Below the pieces are notes generated by a model that saw only the letters and a list, made by a program, of their open reading frames with translations, was not told the origin of the DNA and did not search any database. DNA of 64,000 nt from SHVO01 sp964576515 (GTDB lineage Bacteria > Pseudomonadota > Alphaproteobacteria > Rhodospirillales > Rhodospirillaceae). Shown piece after piece: positions 17,510 through 26,821 of the stretch. Position 1 is the first letter of the stretch. Every line of letters begins with the position of its first letter. A program made the position numbers and the translations under genes. The stretch spans positions 1 through 64,000 of the forward strand of contig CAZNUW010000003.1 of the NCBI GenBank assembly GCA_964576515.1. The letters run 5' to 3'.

Positions 17510-17848
17510 TCAATCTTCCTGTGGCCGCGATGCAGATTGAGCTATGGGCGATGTGGGTTCTGCATCGCCACTTGCATTGGTTCGGCGGAATGAGCGGGAG
17601 CGGCGAGCGGATTTATCATTCTCGACTTCCGGCACCCCCTCCTTCCGCGCCTTGGCGAAGGCGCGGTCGCTGTCGAGGAAGGCTTCGAGCATGAAGGGGA
17701 TCAGATCGGCGATTTTTTCCGACGCACCGTAAGTGGCGGCATAAAGCTTCTGATAGTCGCAGAGCGCCTGATTGAGATCCGCGCTCACCGTGATGGTGAT
17801 TTTCGCCGGGGTGCGGTCGGGGAGTTTGGCGAGTTTCAGATTGGTCAT
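17510..17848 (-). CDS. DUF2274 protein following trbI
   Basis: A 112-aa protein of the DUF2274 type: LKLAKLPDRTPAKITIT, then a helix-rich central part (LNQALCDYQKLYA), found almost always directly after trbI in Trb-type conjugation operons. ATG 17848 is chosen over an in-frame TTG at 17863. The acidic/basic tail after residue 80 looks disordered. Function is unknown; a role in mating-pair formation or regulation is inferred from constant neighbourhood. It is the last gene of the trb operon and is followed by the cargo abiE pair. Confidence 0.75.
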   Translation of the reverse strand: MTNLKLAKLPDRTPAKITITVSADLNQALCDYQKLYAATYGASEKIADLIPFMLEAFLDSDRAFAKARKEGVPEVENDKSARRSRSFRRTNASGDAEPTSPIAQSASRPQED

Positions 17849-17859
17849 GATCGATCCTT

Positions 17860-19020
17860 TCAACCCTTATAGGGCCGCACTACGATGTCCTTCTGGATGA
17901 TGACGCGCAGCGGCCAGCCGGGGCGGATGGTGATGGTGGGCTGGATGTTGAGGTTCTTTTCGGTGAGGCGCTGGCCGGCCTGGGCGGCGTTCTGCTGTGT
18001 CGATTCACGGATGGCGCTGACGAGATCGCTCTCATTGCTGCCGAAACTGAGTTCGGTGCCGACGCCCAGGAGCGTTGCCATGGCGATGCCTTTCAAGAGC
18101 TGCCAGGTGTGGTAATCGACTTCATCCTCCAGCCCGGCATAGCCGGCGGCGTCGGTAGCGGGGAGATTGTCGATCTGGATCGATGAGCCATCCGGCAGGA
18201 TGATCCGCTGCCAAACCAGCAGCGCACGCGACTGGCCGAAGGCGACGACGCTGTCATAGGTGCCGATTAGCCGCGCCCCTTGCGGGATGAGCAACGCCGA
18301 GCCGGTCACGGTGTCATAGACATTTTCGGTTACTTGGGCTGTGACGAGGCCCGGCAGGTCGGAATTGATCCCGGTGATGAGGCTGGCGGCAATCACGCTG
18401 CCCGCCATGACCTGATACGGCGAGGCCGGGGTTAGCAGGGCATGCGGATTATAGATGCCACCCGTGTCCTGATGGTTCAGGAAATCGAGCTTGCGCTGCT
18501 GGTTGTTCTGGTCGCGTTCGGGGTCGAGTGTCAGGCGGTCCGCACCGGGCTGAACCGCCGCGGTTTGCATCGGCTGCGCGGTCGCCGCCGGCGCATTCTG
18601 CTGCAGCCGGTTCTCGATGCGGAAGAAGACGTTGGATTCCTTGGCCTGAATGGCTTGGCTTGCGAGACGCTGTTCGGCGGCGGATAACTCCTGCCCTCCC
18701 GGCGCGATGCCAAGTTGGCGCTGGTGTTCGAGGATGGGACGGCCAAGATCGCCGGGCAGCGGTGGGCCAAGCTTCACTTCCGAATAATCCCCCGGCAGCG
18801 CCGCAAGACCGTCGGGCGTCGGTTTCTTGTCGGTGTTATAAAGCTCTTCCGTAGGCTGACCGTTGCGCAAAGTCGGCGCTTGTAGCGCCAGCATGGTGAC
18901 ACCCAGAATTCCGGCGGATGCGATGGCCGCGCCGCCGATCACCACGCCCTTCTTGAAGCGCACCAGTTTGTGACCCGGCGCAGCGCGGAGGTCGAGCTTT
19001 TCATCCTGTTTTGTTGTCAT
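17860..19020 (-). CDS. trbI: TrbI, VirB10-like T4SS core protein
   Basis: A 386-aa VirB10/TrbI-family protein spanning both membranes in the type IV secretion core complex. A cytoplasmic N-terminus is followed by a transmembrane segment at about 25-46, a proline-rich periplasmic linker, and the C-terminal beta domain that forms the outer-membrane pore (PYQVMAGSVIAASLITGIN and GARLIGTYDS are typical). It overlaps trbG by four bases. Confidence 0.92.
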   Translation of the reverse strand: MTTKQDEKLDLRAAPGHKLVRFKKGVVIGGAAIASAGILGVTMLALQAPTLRNGQPTEELYNTDKKPTPDGLAALPGDYSEVKLGPPLPGDLGRPILEHQRQLGIAPGGQELSAAEQRLASQAIQAKESNVFFRIENRLQQNAPAATAQPMQTAAVQPGADRLTLDPERDQNNQQRKLDFLNHQDTGGIYNPHALLTPASPYQVMAGSVIAASLITGINSDLPGLVTAQVTENVYDTVTGSALLIPQGARLIGTYDSVVAFGQSRALLVWQRIILPDGSSIQIDNLPATDAAGYAGLEDEVDYHTWQLLKGIAMATLLGVGTELSFGSNESDLVSAIRESTQQNAAQAGQRLTEKNLNIQPTITIRPGWPLRVIIQKDIVVRPYKG

Positions 19021-20021
19021 TTTTGCCCCTCCGCGCCGCCAAGGAGGCTGGTTCGCCGGGGCGTGCCATCCGTCCGCGTAATGCGCACCACTTGCTGGGG
19101 CTTGGTCCCGAGACGCAGTTCGGCGGCGGCGAACAGCCGATCGACGATGTAGTAATTGCCGCGCATGCGGTAATTGACGAGTTCGCTGCCGCCGTCGGAA
19201 CCAACGACGAAGAGCGGCGGGGCTTCGCCCTGATCGATACGACGCGGGAACTCGATATAGACCTTGTGGCCGTCGTCGAAGGCGCGCACCGGCTTCCAGG
19301 GCGGGTTGTCGCCGGATATCCGATAGCGGAAGCGGATGTTTTCCAGCGCCAAGTTGGACGCAACGGGCAACGCCGCCTCGGCCACCGCATTCTGGCGACG
19401 TAACGTGGTCAGTTGTTCGGACGAATAAGTCCAGGAAATCGCCGCCATTGCCGTTTTGTCGGTGCTGTCGAGTTGCAGATGATACGAACGCCGATCCGTG
19501 GTGATAACGAGATTGGTCGTCAGCCCCGGCGCGAAGGGTTTGACCAGCACATGGGTGCGCTGATTATCGCCAGTTCCGCTCAGCGTATCGCCGATCACCC
19601 AGCGCACCGTGTCGCCGGCAGACACCGAAGTCAGCTTCTCGCCCGGCTGAAGCGCGATATCGCTGACCCGTTCCGGCGCGGCATAGAGACGATAGAGCGC
19701 GCCTTCCGCATAGGGATAGATCTGGATGGCGTTGATATAGCCGTGCTTTGTCGGCTCCTGCGTTGCCGCCTTGTTGGCGTCCTCTACGCGCGCGGTCGGC
19801 GGGCGTTTGTCCTCCTCGACCTTGCCGGGTTCAGGCATGAGCTGGCCAGGCAGCGGCAACACCTTCGGCACCTCGACGATCTGGACGGGCTTCAACGGTT
19901 CTTTCTCTATGGCCGCCGGTTTGAAGTCATCGGCATCATAGGAAATTGTCGGCGGCAATTGCCGTGTGGCGCAGGCCGATAAGGCCAATGCCGAAACAGA
20001 TAGGATCAGAAAATTTTTCAT
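19017..20021 (-). CDS. trbG: TrbG, VirB9-like outer-membrane core protein
   Basis: A 334-aa VirB9/TrbG protein. The start at 20021 gives a lipoprotein signal with LSAC lipobox (Cys17). Typical segments follow: AIQIYPYAEGALYRLYAAP, WVIGD and FRYRISGDNPPWKPVRAFDDG in the C-terminal beta sandwich that binds the VirB10-like partner. A longer frame reaching 20207 overlaps trbF and lacks the signal, so it was not used. Confidence 0.92.
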   Translation of the reverse strand: MKNFLILSVSALALSACATRQLPPTISYDADDFKPAAIEKEPLKPVQIVEVPKVLPLPGQLMPEPGKVEEDKRPPTARVEDANKAATQEPTKHGYINAIQIYPYAEGALYRLYAAPERVSDIALQPGEKLTSVSAGDTVRWVIGDTLSGTGDNQRTHVLVKPFAPGLTTNLVITTDRRSYHLQLDSTDKTAMAAISWTYSSEQLTTLRRQNAVAEAALPVASNLALENIRFRYRISGDNPPWKPVRAFDDGHKVYIEFPRRIDQGEAPPLFVVGSDGGSELVNYRMRGNYYIVDRLFAAAELRLGTKPQQVVRITRTDGTPRRTSLLGGAEGQK

Positions 20022-20725
20022 TCTACGGGTTCCTTTGGATTGGCGGTGTCGAGTTCGCGCGACCAGTCGATGGCGGTCACGAACAGGCCAAGCGGGTTCT
20101 TGCGAAGCTGTTCGGCGGAGCGCGGCGGCTGGATTATGGTGGTCAGGATCGCGGTCCAGCGCTCGGTCTTGGCGAGGCTGCCGCGCTCGAACACCTGCTC
20201 GGTCCATTTGACCTGAAACGAGGTGTCGGAGGCCCGCACCACGCTGGTCACCTGCACCGAGACACTGTTTGTGCCGATCTGGCCGAAGGGATCGTTGGCC
20301 TTGGCGTACTCGTTCAAAAACAACGCCGCGCGGTCCGTGGCGAAATCGTAAGCCGCCAGCCAGTTCTGGCGCACCAGCACCGGATCGGTGGAAACGCCAC
20401 GGACATGGGTGACGAAGCGCGCCAGGTGCCAGGCGATCTGGGCGTCGGCGGGCCGGTAGGTGGCATCCACGGGCGCGACGGCACGGGCTTCGCCGAATTT
20501 ATCCACCTCGACCACATAGGGCACGACGCGGCTCTGCATCGACTGCCAGATGAGCGCGCCGGAGAGCGCCACTGAGGCAGCGAAACAGCCGAATGCCATG
20601 AGTCGCCAGTTTTTGGCCTGCACACGGGATGCGCCGATACGCTCGTCCCAGAGCTGTTCGGCCTTTTGATAGGGGGTGACGGGCTCAGGTGTTTGCCCGT
20701 AACGCTGAATGGGTCGTCGGAACAT
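20018..20725 (-). CDS. trbF: TrbF, VirB8-like inner-membrane protein
   Basis: A 235-aa VirB8/TrbF assembly factor: short cytoplasmic N-terminus (YQKAEQLWDERIGASR), one transmembrane helix at about 43-64, then a periplasmic NTF2-like domain. It nucleates the inner-membrane part of the secretion channel. Its stop overlaps trbG, and it lies three bases from trbL. Confidence 0.92.
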   Translation of the reverse strand: MFRRPIQRYGQTPEPVTPYQKAEQLWDERIGASRVQAKNWRLMAFGCFAASVALSGALIWQSMQSRVVPYVVEVDKFGEARAVAPVDATYRPADAQIAWHLARFVTHVRGVSTDPVLVRQNWLAAYDFATDRAALFLNEYAKANDPFGQIGTNSVSVQVTSVVRASDTSFQVKWTEQVFERGSLAKTERWTAILTTIIQPPRSAEQLRKNPLGLFVTAIDWSRELDTANPKEPVE

Positions 20726-20728
20726 GGA

Positions 20729-22072
20729 TCAGTCGTCCTTTTGATGAATGGTGGGATTGGCGCCGCTGCCGGGACGGTCGCCGTCTTTGATGGCCTGTGT
20801 CACCGCATGACGGCTGGCGCGGGCGGTCTGCTCGGAGCGGATGCGTTTCGCCCAGTTTGGCGCGGCATTGCTCTGTGGGCTGACGGATGCGGCGGCGGCC
20901 TCGTTCATGGAGGCGGTCGGCGTGCCGCCAGTGGCGGTCCAGGCACCCCGGCGTCCGGCATCGGCGTTTTGCTTGAGAGACCCTGCAGCACGGCCCGCGA
21001 CGGAACGTGCGGATTGCATAGCGGCCCCACCAGCGGCACGGGCAACGCCAGACATTCCGGCAGCGGCACCAGCCATGCCCGAAGCACCGGAGGTGGCTTG
21101 GCCCATTTGGAAAGAGGTGGAAGCCGCCGATCCCATGGCGGTTCCGGCGCGGACCGCGGCAAGCCCGCCGCCCGTTGCCATGCGCGCGCCAGCCATCGCC
21201 GCGCCACCGGCAAGCATCGCCGCCCCTGCAGCAGCACCCGCTGTGCCAAGCGCTGCGCCCGCGCCCAGTTGCGGTGCGCCGGACACAAGCCCCGAGGCAA
21301 TGCCGGGGCCGAAAATACCAAGACCGAGCAAAGCGAGCGCGCCCAGCACCTGCGACATGGCGGCGGCAAGATCCGGTTCCTGCCCTTGAAGACCTGTCGT
21401 GAAGGTCGAAAACAGCGTCGAGCCAATGCCCGCAATGACGGCCAGCACCATCACCTTGATGCCCGAGGAAATCACATTGCCGAGCACCCGCTCGGCCAGA
21501 AACGACGTCTTGTTCCACAGTGCGAAGGGTACGAGAACGAAGCCGGCGAGCGTCGTCAGCTTGAATTCCAGCACGGTGATGAAAAGCTGGATCGCCAGAA
21601 TGAAAAAGGCGATCAGAACCAGAAACCACGCCACCAGCAGCACGAAGACAGTGAGCGCGTTGCCAAAAATCTCCGGGAAGCCGACAAGCTGGCTTACCTG
21701 TTCGAGCAGCGGATAGGCCGCCTCGTATCCGGTGGCCGCGATCTTGCCGGGTTTGAGCAGGTCGTCGGCGGTCATGCCACCGGGAGCGGCCTGGATGCCA
21801 AGGCCGGAGAATGAGCGGTAGATAATGTCGGCGAGGTTCTGAAAGTTGTTCAAGATGTAGGCGAAGACGCCGACATAGAGCACCTTCTTCAAAAGCCGCC
21901 CGATGATATTGTCCTCGCCGCCGAGTGCCCAGAAGAGGCCGGCCAGCGTGATATCGATGCCAATCAGGATCGAGGTGAGGAAGGCGACATCGCCCGACAG
22001 CAGCCCGAAGCCAGAATCGATATACTGGCTGAAGGTCTCCATGAAAGTGTCGATGATGTCGAGGTCATTCAT
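20729..22072 (-). CDS. trbL: TrbL, VirB6-like polytopic channel protein
   Basis: A 447-aa TrbL/VirB6 family protein with several membrane segments between about 35 and 280, including a long VFVLLVAWFLVLIAFF stretch. The C-terminal third is alanine/glycine rich and disordered-looking (repeated AGAAAGA-type runs), ending in a charged tail. Family members form part of the inner-membrane DNA passage. Length and order between trbJ and trbF are normal. Confidence 0.9.
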   Translation of the reverse strand: MNDLDIIDTFMETFSQYIDSGFGLLSGDVAFLTSILIGIDITLAGLFWALGGEDNIIGRLLKKVLYVGVFAYILNNFQNLADIIYRSFSGLGIQAAPGGMTADDLLKPGKIAATGYEAAYPLLEQVSQLVGFPEIFGNALTVFVLLVAWFLVLIAFFILAIQLFITVLEFKLTTLAGFVLVPFALWNKTSFLAERVLGNVISSGIKVMVLAVIAGIGSTLFSTFTTGLQGQEPDLAAAMSQVLGALALLGLGIFGPGIASGLVSGAPQLGAGAALGTAGAAAGAAMLAGGAAMAGARMATGGGLAAVRAGTAMGSAASTSFQMGQATSGASGMAGAAAGMSGVARAAGGAAMQSARSVAGRAAGSLKQNADAGRRGAWTATGGTPTASMNEAAAASVSPQSNAAPNWAKRIRSEQTARASRHAVTQAIKDGDRPGSGANPTIHQKDD

Positions 22073-22090
22073 GACGCCGCCCCCTGATCG

Positions 22091-22828
22091 TCAGTTGCCG
22101 GAATAAGCGCTGCCGGAGCCCAGGAAACGCTTGGTCGTCTCGCGCGCGGCTTCCTCGGATTGCGCTTTGCGGGCGGCATCCTCGGCTTGCGAGCGGTAAT
22201 GCGCGGCCATCAGCGTCTGGATCTGCATTTGCTGCTTGGTGCTGAGCGCGATGAGCTGGTTGGCGGCCTGCTGCGCCTGCAACGCGCCGACGGCACCCTG
22301 GCTCTGATTGACGAGATCGGTGAGCAGCCCCTGATCGGCCTGCACATTCTCGACGATCTGCGATTGCAGGCGCATGGTCTGGCGGTAGGCGTTCATGCTG
22401 TTCTGCCAACGCTCGCGCGCCGCCGTCGCCATATCGCTTACGGTGATAGAAGCGTCGTAGCTGTCGGGATATTGCTGCCGCCACTGGCCTTCGAGCTGCG
22501 TCAGGTCGAAGCTCAAGCCCTCGGCCTGGATCATCAGCCCGTCGATGCGATTGAGCGCGCCCTGCATCTGGCCAAGCGAGGAAAAATCCAGCCGCTGGAG
22601 ATTCTTCGCCATGTTCTGCAACATGGTCGCCTGGTTCTGGAGTTGCTGAATCTGATTGTTGATCTGCTCCAATGTGCGCGCGGCGGTGAGCATATTCTGC
22701 GTATAGTTCGTAGCATCGAAGACCGGCCAGGCGGCATGAGCCCTCTGCGGCATGGTGATGGCCAAAGGAACGGCCAAGGAGAAGGAAAGGGAAGCGGCGA
22801 TGAGCGCCGCAAGGGAGGCGCGTTTCAT
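22091..22828 (-). CDS. trbJ: TrbJ, VirB5-like pilus-associated protein
   Basis: A 245-aa secreted TrbJ/VirB5 protein: signal peptide with probable cleavage after AHA (residue ~33), then long helices rich in Gln (INNQIQQLQNQATMLQNMA), as in pilus-tip proteins that mediate recipient contact. Its start overlaps trbE by four bases. No TrbK entry-exclusion gene is evident between trbJ and trbL, where one is often found. Confidence 0.9.
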   Translation of the reverse strand: MKRASLAALIAASLSFSLAVPLAITMPQRAHAAWPVFDATNYTQNMLTAARTLEQINNQIQQLQNQATMLQNMAKNLQRLDFSSLGQMQGALNRIDGLMIQAEGLSFDLTQLEGQWRQQYPDSYDASITVSDMATAARERWQNSMNAYRQTMRLQSQIVENVQADQGLLTDLVNQSQGAVGALQAQQAANQLIALSTKQQMQIQTLMAAHYRSQAEDAARKAQSEEAARETTKRFLGSGSAYSGN

Positions 22829-25284
22829 GATGGTTCTCCGTATCGAGGAAATTGCGTGATGAGGTCAGCCGCCCAATCGAGACCGCGCGCGGAAAGGAAC
22901 CGGGCGGCGAAATCGCCCGGCCCGTGTTCGGTAAGGCCATGTTCGGCCAGGATGGCGTCGATGAGAGTTTGCGCTTCCGTGTCGGATGCGCCGCACAGCG
23001 TTAACGCGATGGGGCCGAGGCCGAGTTCGAATAACCGATTGCCGCGCCGCGATTGCAGGTAATAATGGCGCTTGGGCGTGGCGCGGGCGATCAGTTCGAT
23101 CTGCCGGTCATTGAGACCGAAGCGCTCATAGGCCGCCCGCGCCTGCGGCTCGACCGCCCGGTCATTGGGCAGGAAGATGCGTTGCGGGCAACTCTCGATG
23201 ATGGCCGGCGCGATCGAACTGTCGGCAATATCCGCCAGCGACTGGGTGGCGAAGATCACCGAGACATTCTTCTTGCGCAGCACCTTCAGCCATTCGCGGA
23301 TGCGCGCGGCGAAAAGCGGATTGTCGAGAAACACCCAGGCTTCATCGAGGATCAGCAGCGTCGACCGCCCGTCGAACCGCTCTTCGAGCCGGTGAAAGAG
23401 ATAGGTCAGTACCGGCAGGACCACGCCAGCCTGGTGCATCAGCTCCTCGGTCTCGAAGCACTGTACGCTTGAGAGCGCCAGCCGGTCATCCGCGGCATCG
23501 AGCAACCGACCGAACGGTCCGTCCAGCGTATAGGGTTGCAACGCCGCCTTGATCGGGTTTGATTGCAGTAGCACCGACAAGCCAGTGAGCGTGCGTTCCG
23601 CCACTGGCGCACTGGCGAGGTTGCTCAAGGCCGACCAGACGACTTCTTTCACTTCCGGCGTGACGGTGAGTTTCTCATGCGCCAGCAGCGCGCCGATCCA
23701 TTCGGCTGCCCAGCTTCGGGTGGCGGGATCGTCGATATTGCGCAGTGGCTGGAAGGCAAGCGACCCGTCGCTGCCCAGCGCATGATGTTCGCCACCCATG
23801 GCCAGCACGGCAGCGCGCGCCGAATTGCCCTTGTCGAAGAGGTAGACCTGCGATCCGGCATAACGGCGGAACTGCATCGCGATCAGCGACAGCAACACCG
23901 ACTTGCCGGCGCCGGTCGGGCCGACGATCAGCATGTGGCCGACATCGCCGACATGGGTGGAGAGTCGGAACGGGGTGGAACCCGAGGTCTCGGCATAGAG
24001 AAGCGGCGGGGCATCCAGATGCGCATTACGCACCGGCCCGGCCCAGACCGCCGACAGCGGCATCAGATGGGCGAGGTTCAATGTGTGGATCAGCGGCTGG
24101 CGGACATTGGCATAGACATGGCCAGGCAACGAGCCGAGCCAGGCTTCCACCGCATTGACGCTTTCCCGGATGCAGGTGAAGCCGAGACCATTAATAATGC
24201 GCTCGACAGCGCGGGCTTTTTCCTCTGCGCCTTGGGCATCCTCATCGAACACCGTGATGGTGGTGGTGAGATAGCCGAAACCAACATGATCGCCGCCCAG
24301 AGCCTGCAAGGCAGCATCGGCATCGAGCGCCTTGTTATCGGCGTCGCTATCGACCAGGGGCGCCGCCTCGTTGGTCAGCACCTCGCGCAGGACAGCCGTG
24401 ATCGACTTGCGCTTGGCGAACCATTGCCGCCGCAGCCGCGTCAGAACCTTGGTCGCCGCCGTCTTGTCGAGGGGAATGAAGCGCGTCACCCAGCGATAGG
24501 CGAAATCCTGATGGTTGAGCGCATCGAGAATGCCGGGGCGCGTGACATTCGGAAAACCGAGGATGGTCAGGGTGCGAATATGCTTTTCACCCAGCATCGG
24601 CTCCAGCCCGCCGGTGAGCGGCGTGTCGACCAGCACGCCATCGAGATACATGGGTGTCTCGGGGACATTGACGGGATGGCGCTTTGTCGAAATCGTCCCA
24701 TGCAGGAAGGTTAGGGTCTCGGCGTCATCGAGCGCGCGGATCTCGGGCAGGAAACCGCTGAGCAGATCCAGTACCCGCTCGGTCTCATCCCGGAAGCGGG
24801 CCATTTCCTGCCGCCAGTTCCGAATGCCGCCGGCCCCTTCCCCCTTCCGGTCGCGCTCCAGAAGGGCATTTTCTGTGCGCGCCTGCGCGTCCGGCGGCGG
24901 CATATATAAAAGTGTGAGGTGATAGCGGCTCTCGAAATGCTGGCCCTGACGACCCTCTTCGAACGCGGCGCGGCGTTCTTCATCGACCAGCCATGAGGCG
25001 GCGTCACGAAATTCCGATGACGGATAATGCTGCGCCTCAAGACGCTCGGCGTCGAAAAACAGCGCCCAGCCGGAGCCGAGACGCTTCAGCGCATTGTTGG
25101 CGCGGGCGCAGAGACCGACAAGTTCAGCTTCCGTGGCGCTTTCCAAGTCAGGACCGCGAAAACGGAAGGTGCGCTGGAAGCTGCCGTCTTTGTTGAGGAC
25201 AACACCCGGAGCGATCAATGCCACCCAGGGCAGCAGATCGGCAAGCCGATCGGCCTTGTTACGGTATTCGCTAACGTTCAGCAT
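22825..25284 (-). CDS. trbE: TrbE, VirB4-like conjugation ATPase
   Basis: An 819-aa VirB4/TrbE ATPase that powers T4SS assembly. N-terminal domain followed by Walker A VGPTGAGKSV at about 450 and Walker B LLILDEAWVFLDNP near 635, then FATQS and the arginine-rich end. ATG 25284 gives MLNVSEYRNKADRL, the usual family start; the longer frame upstream runs into trbD in another frame. It overlaps trbD by seven bases. Confidence 0.93.
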   Translation of the reverse strand: MLNVSEYRNKADRLADLLPWVALIAPGVVLNKDGSFQRTFRFRGPDLESATEAELVGLCARANNALKRLGSGWALFFDAERLEAQHYPSSEFRDAASWLVDEERRAAFEEGRQGQHFESRYHLTLLYMPPPDAQARTENALLERDRKGEGAGGIRNWRQEMARFRDETERVLDLLSGFLPEIRALDDAETLTFLHGTISTKRHPVNVPETPMYLDGVLVDTPLTGGLEPMLGEKHIRTLTILGFPNVTRPGILDALNHQDFAYRWVTRFIPLDKTAATKVLTRLRRQWFAKRKSITAVLREVLTNEAAPLVDSDADNKALDADAALQALGGDHVGFGYLTTTITVFDEDAQGAEEKARAVERIINGLGFTCIRESVNAVEAWLGSLPGHVYANVRQPLIHTLNLAHLMPLSAVWAGPVRNAHLDAPPLLYAETSGSTPFRLSTHVGDVGHMLIVGPTGAGKSVLLSLIAMQFRRYAGSQVYLFDKGNSARAAVLAMGGEHHALGSDGSLAFQPLRNIDDPATRSWAAEWIGALLAHEKLTVTPEVKEVVWSALSNLASAPVAERTLTGLSVLLQSNPIKAALQPYTLDGPFGRLLDAADDRLALSSVQCFETEELMHQAGVVLPVLTYLFHRLEERFDGRSTLLILDEAWVFLDNPLFAARIREWLKVLRKKNVSVIFATQSLADIADSSIAPAIIESCPQRIFLPNDRAVEPQARAAYERFGLNDRQIELIARATPKRHYYLQSRRGNRLFELGLGPIALTLCGASDTEAQTLIDAILAEHGLTEHGPGDFAARFLSARGLDWAADLITQFPRYGEPS

Positions 25285-25538
25285 CGCCACCACCCCCGTT
25301 GACGCAGGTGACGGGCGAGCACGGCCATGAAATCCGGATCGCGCTTGGCGGCGAACACGGCGAGCGTATGCCCGGCGACAAACATCACCAGCCCGGCGAT
25401 CCATTGCTGGAGGCCGAGGCCGATGGCGGCTGCGAGCGTGCCATTGAGGATGGCGACCGCACGCGGCGCGCCGCCGAGCAAGATCGGCTCGGTCAGCGCG
25501 CGATGGACGGGGACTTCAAATCCTTGGATGACGGTCAT
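25278..25538 (-). CDS. trbD: TrbD, VirB3-like inner-membrane protein
   Basis: An 86-aa TrbD/VirB3 protein. It begins GFEVPVHRALTEPILLGG, the family signature, and has two closely spaced hydrophobic segments at about 25-65. It overlaps trbC (four bases) and trbE (seven bases). In related elements it works with TrbE at the base of the pilus. Confidence 0.9.
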   Translation of the reverse strand: MTVIQGFEVPVHRALTEPILLGGAPRAVAILNGTLAAAIGLGLQQWIAGLVMFVAGHTLAVFAAKRDPDFMAVLARHLRQRGWWRC

Positions 25539-25846
25539 TGGATGAGCGCCCCGCCACCGAAGGAGAAGAACGACAAGAAAAACGAGCTGGCGGCGAAGGC
25601 GATGGAGAGACCGAAGACGATCTGGATCAGCCGCCGGAACCCGCCCGAGCTTTCGCCAAAGGCCAGTGTCAGACCGGTGAGGATGATGATGATCACCGCG
25701 ACGATCTTGGCGACCGGCCCTTGCACCGATTCCAATATCCGTTGCAGCGGTTCTTCCCACGGCATGCCGGAACCGGCCGCATAGGCGGGGGCCGTAAACG
25801 CAAACGCGAGGGCGGAGACAAGAAAAAATCGAAGCTTCTTGCGCAT
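25535..25846 (-). CDS. trbC: TrbC, VirB2-like pilin
   Basis: A 103-aa conjugative pilin precursor: signal peptide with cleavage near AYA (about residue 23), then two hydrophobic helices (VAVIIIILTGLTLAFG and FGLSIAFAASSFFLSF) separated by a short basic loop (FRRL). Typical VirB2/TrbC size and topology. Some TrbC pilins are cyclised by the TraF peptidase, and a TraF gene is present at 39992-40495. Confidence 0.9.
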   Translation of the reverse strand: MRKKLRFFLVSALAFAFTAPAYAAGSGMPWEEPLQRILESVQGPVAKIVAVIIIILTGLTLAFGESSGGFRRLIQIVFGLSIAFAASSFFLSFFSFGGGALIQ

Positions 25847-25858
25847 GGGGTGTCCTTT

Positions 25859-26821
25859 TCAGAGTTGCTGAAGCTGAGGGAGGGAAAGGATTGTGATGGC
25901 GTAATCGCCATGCTCATCGAGACCCGTCACTTCGGCGATGGTCTCGATGCGGCGCTCGGAACCGCGCCCGGCGATGAACACCACCATGTCGATGGCCTCG
26001 GCGATCAACCGGCGCGGAACGATGGTGACGCTTTCCTGCACGAGCTGTTCGATGCGGTAGAGCGCCGAACGGGCGGAATTGGCATGCACCGTGGCGATGC
26101 CGCCGGGATGGCCGGTGTTCCAGGCTTTGAGCATGTCGAGCGCTTCGGCGCCGCGTACCTCGCCGACAATGATGCGATCAGGACGAAGCCTGAGCGTCGA
26201 GCGCACCAGATCGCCCATGCTGACCGCGCCCGCGCGTGTGCGAAGAGCCACGCAATCCTTGGCTGCACATTGCAACTCGCGCGTATCCTCGATCAGGATC
26301 ACCCGCTCGTCGCAGTCGGCGATTTCGGCAAGCAGCGCGTTGGTCAGCGTCGTCTTGCCGCTAGACGTGCCACCGGCAACCAGAATGTTCTTCCGCTCCC
26401 GAACGGCCTTGCGCAAAGCCTCGGCCTGGATCGGCACCATGATCTGATCGCGGACATAATCAGCGATGGTCAAAATCTTGGTCGCTGGTTTGCGGATGGC
26501 AAAACACGGCCCCGTCGCCACCGGCGGCAACAACCCCTCGAAGCGCTCGCCAGACGGCAGTTCCGCACTGACGATGGGATTGTTCGCATGCACCTCGGCC
26601 CGGACGTGGGAGGCCACCAGCCGAATGATCCGTTCGGTCTCGGAGGGATGGATGCGCACGCCGATATTGATGCGGCCTTCACCGAGCCGGTCGATCCACA
26701 GTTTACCATCGGGATTGACCATCACCTCAATCACAGCGGGATCGTCAAGCGCTTGTGCGATCACCGGTCCCATGGCGGTTTTGAGCATGGCGCGGCGGCG
26801 CTCTTCAGATGTGTCGTTCAT
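25859..26821 (-). CDS. trbB: TrbB, VirB11-like secretion ATPase
   Basis: A 320-aa hexameric VirB11/PulE-type ATPase. Walker A GGTSSGKTT at 150-158, Asp box IEDTREL, Walker B GEVRGAEALDML, and His box GGIATVHANSARSAL are all present. It energises pilus assembly and substrate transfer on the cytoplasmic face. First trb structural gene, overlapping the ribbon-helix-helix gene upstream. Confidence 0.93.
   Translation of the reverse strand: MNDTSEERRRAMLKTAMGPVIAQALDDPAVIEVMVNPDGKLWIDRLGEGRINIGVRIHPSETERIIRLVASHVRAEVHANNPIVSAELPSGERFEGLLPPVATGPCFAIRKPATKILTIADYVRDQIMVPIQAEALRKAVRERKNILVAGGTSSGKTTLTNALLAEIADCDERVILIEDTRELQCAAKDCVALRTRAGAVSMGDLVRSTLRLRPDRIIVGEVRGAEALDMLKAWNTGHPGGIATVHANSARSALYRIEQLVQESVTIVPRRLIAEAIDMVVFIAGRGSERRIETIAEVTGLDEHGDYAITILSLPQLQQL

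Noticed and set aside
22065..22940. Long minus-strand frame over trbJ
   Set aside because: It is a second frame over trbJ, arginine- and histidine-rich, without domains; trbJ has the signal peptide and family features.
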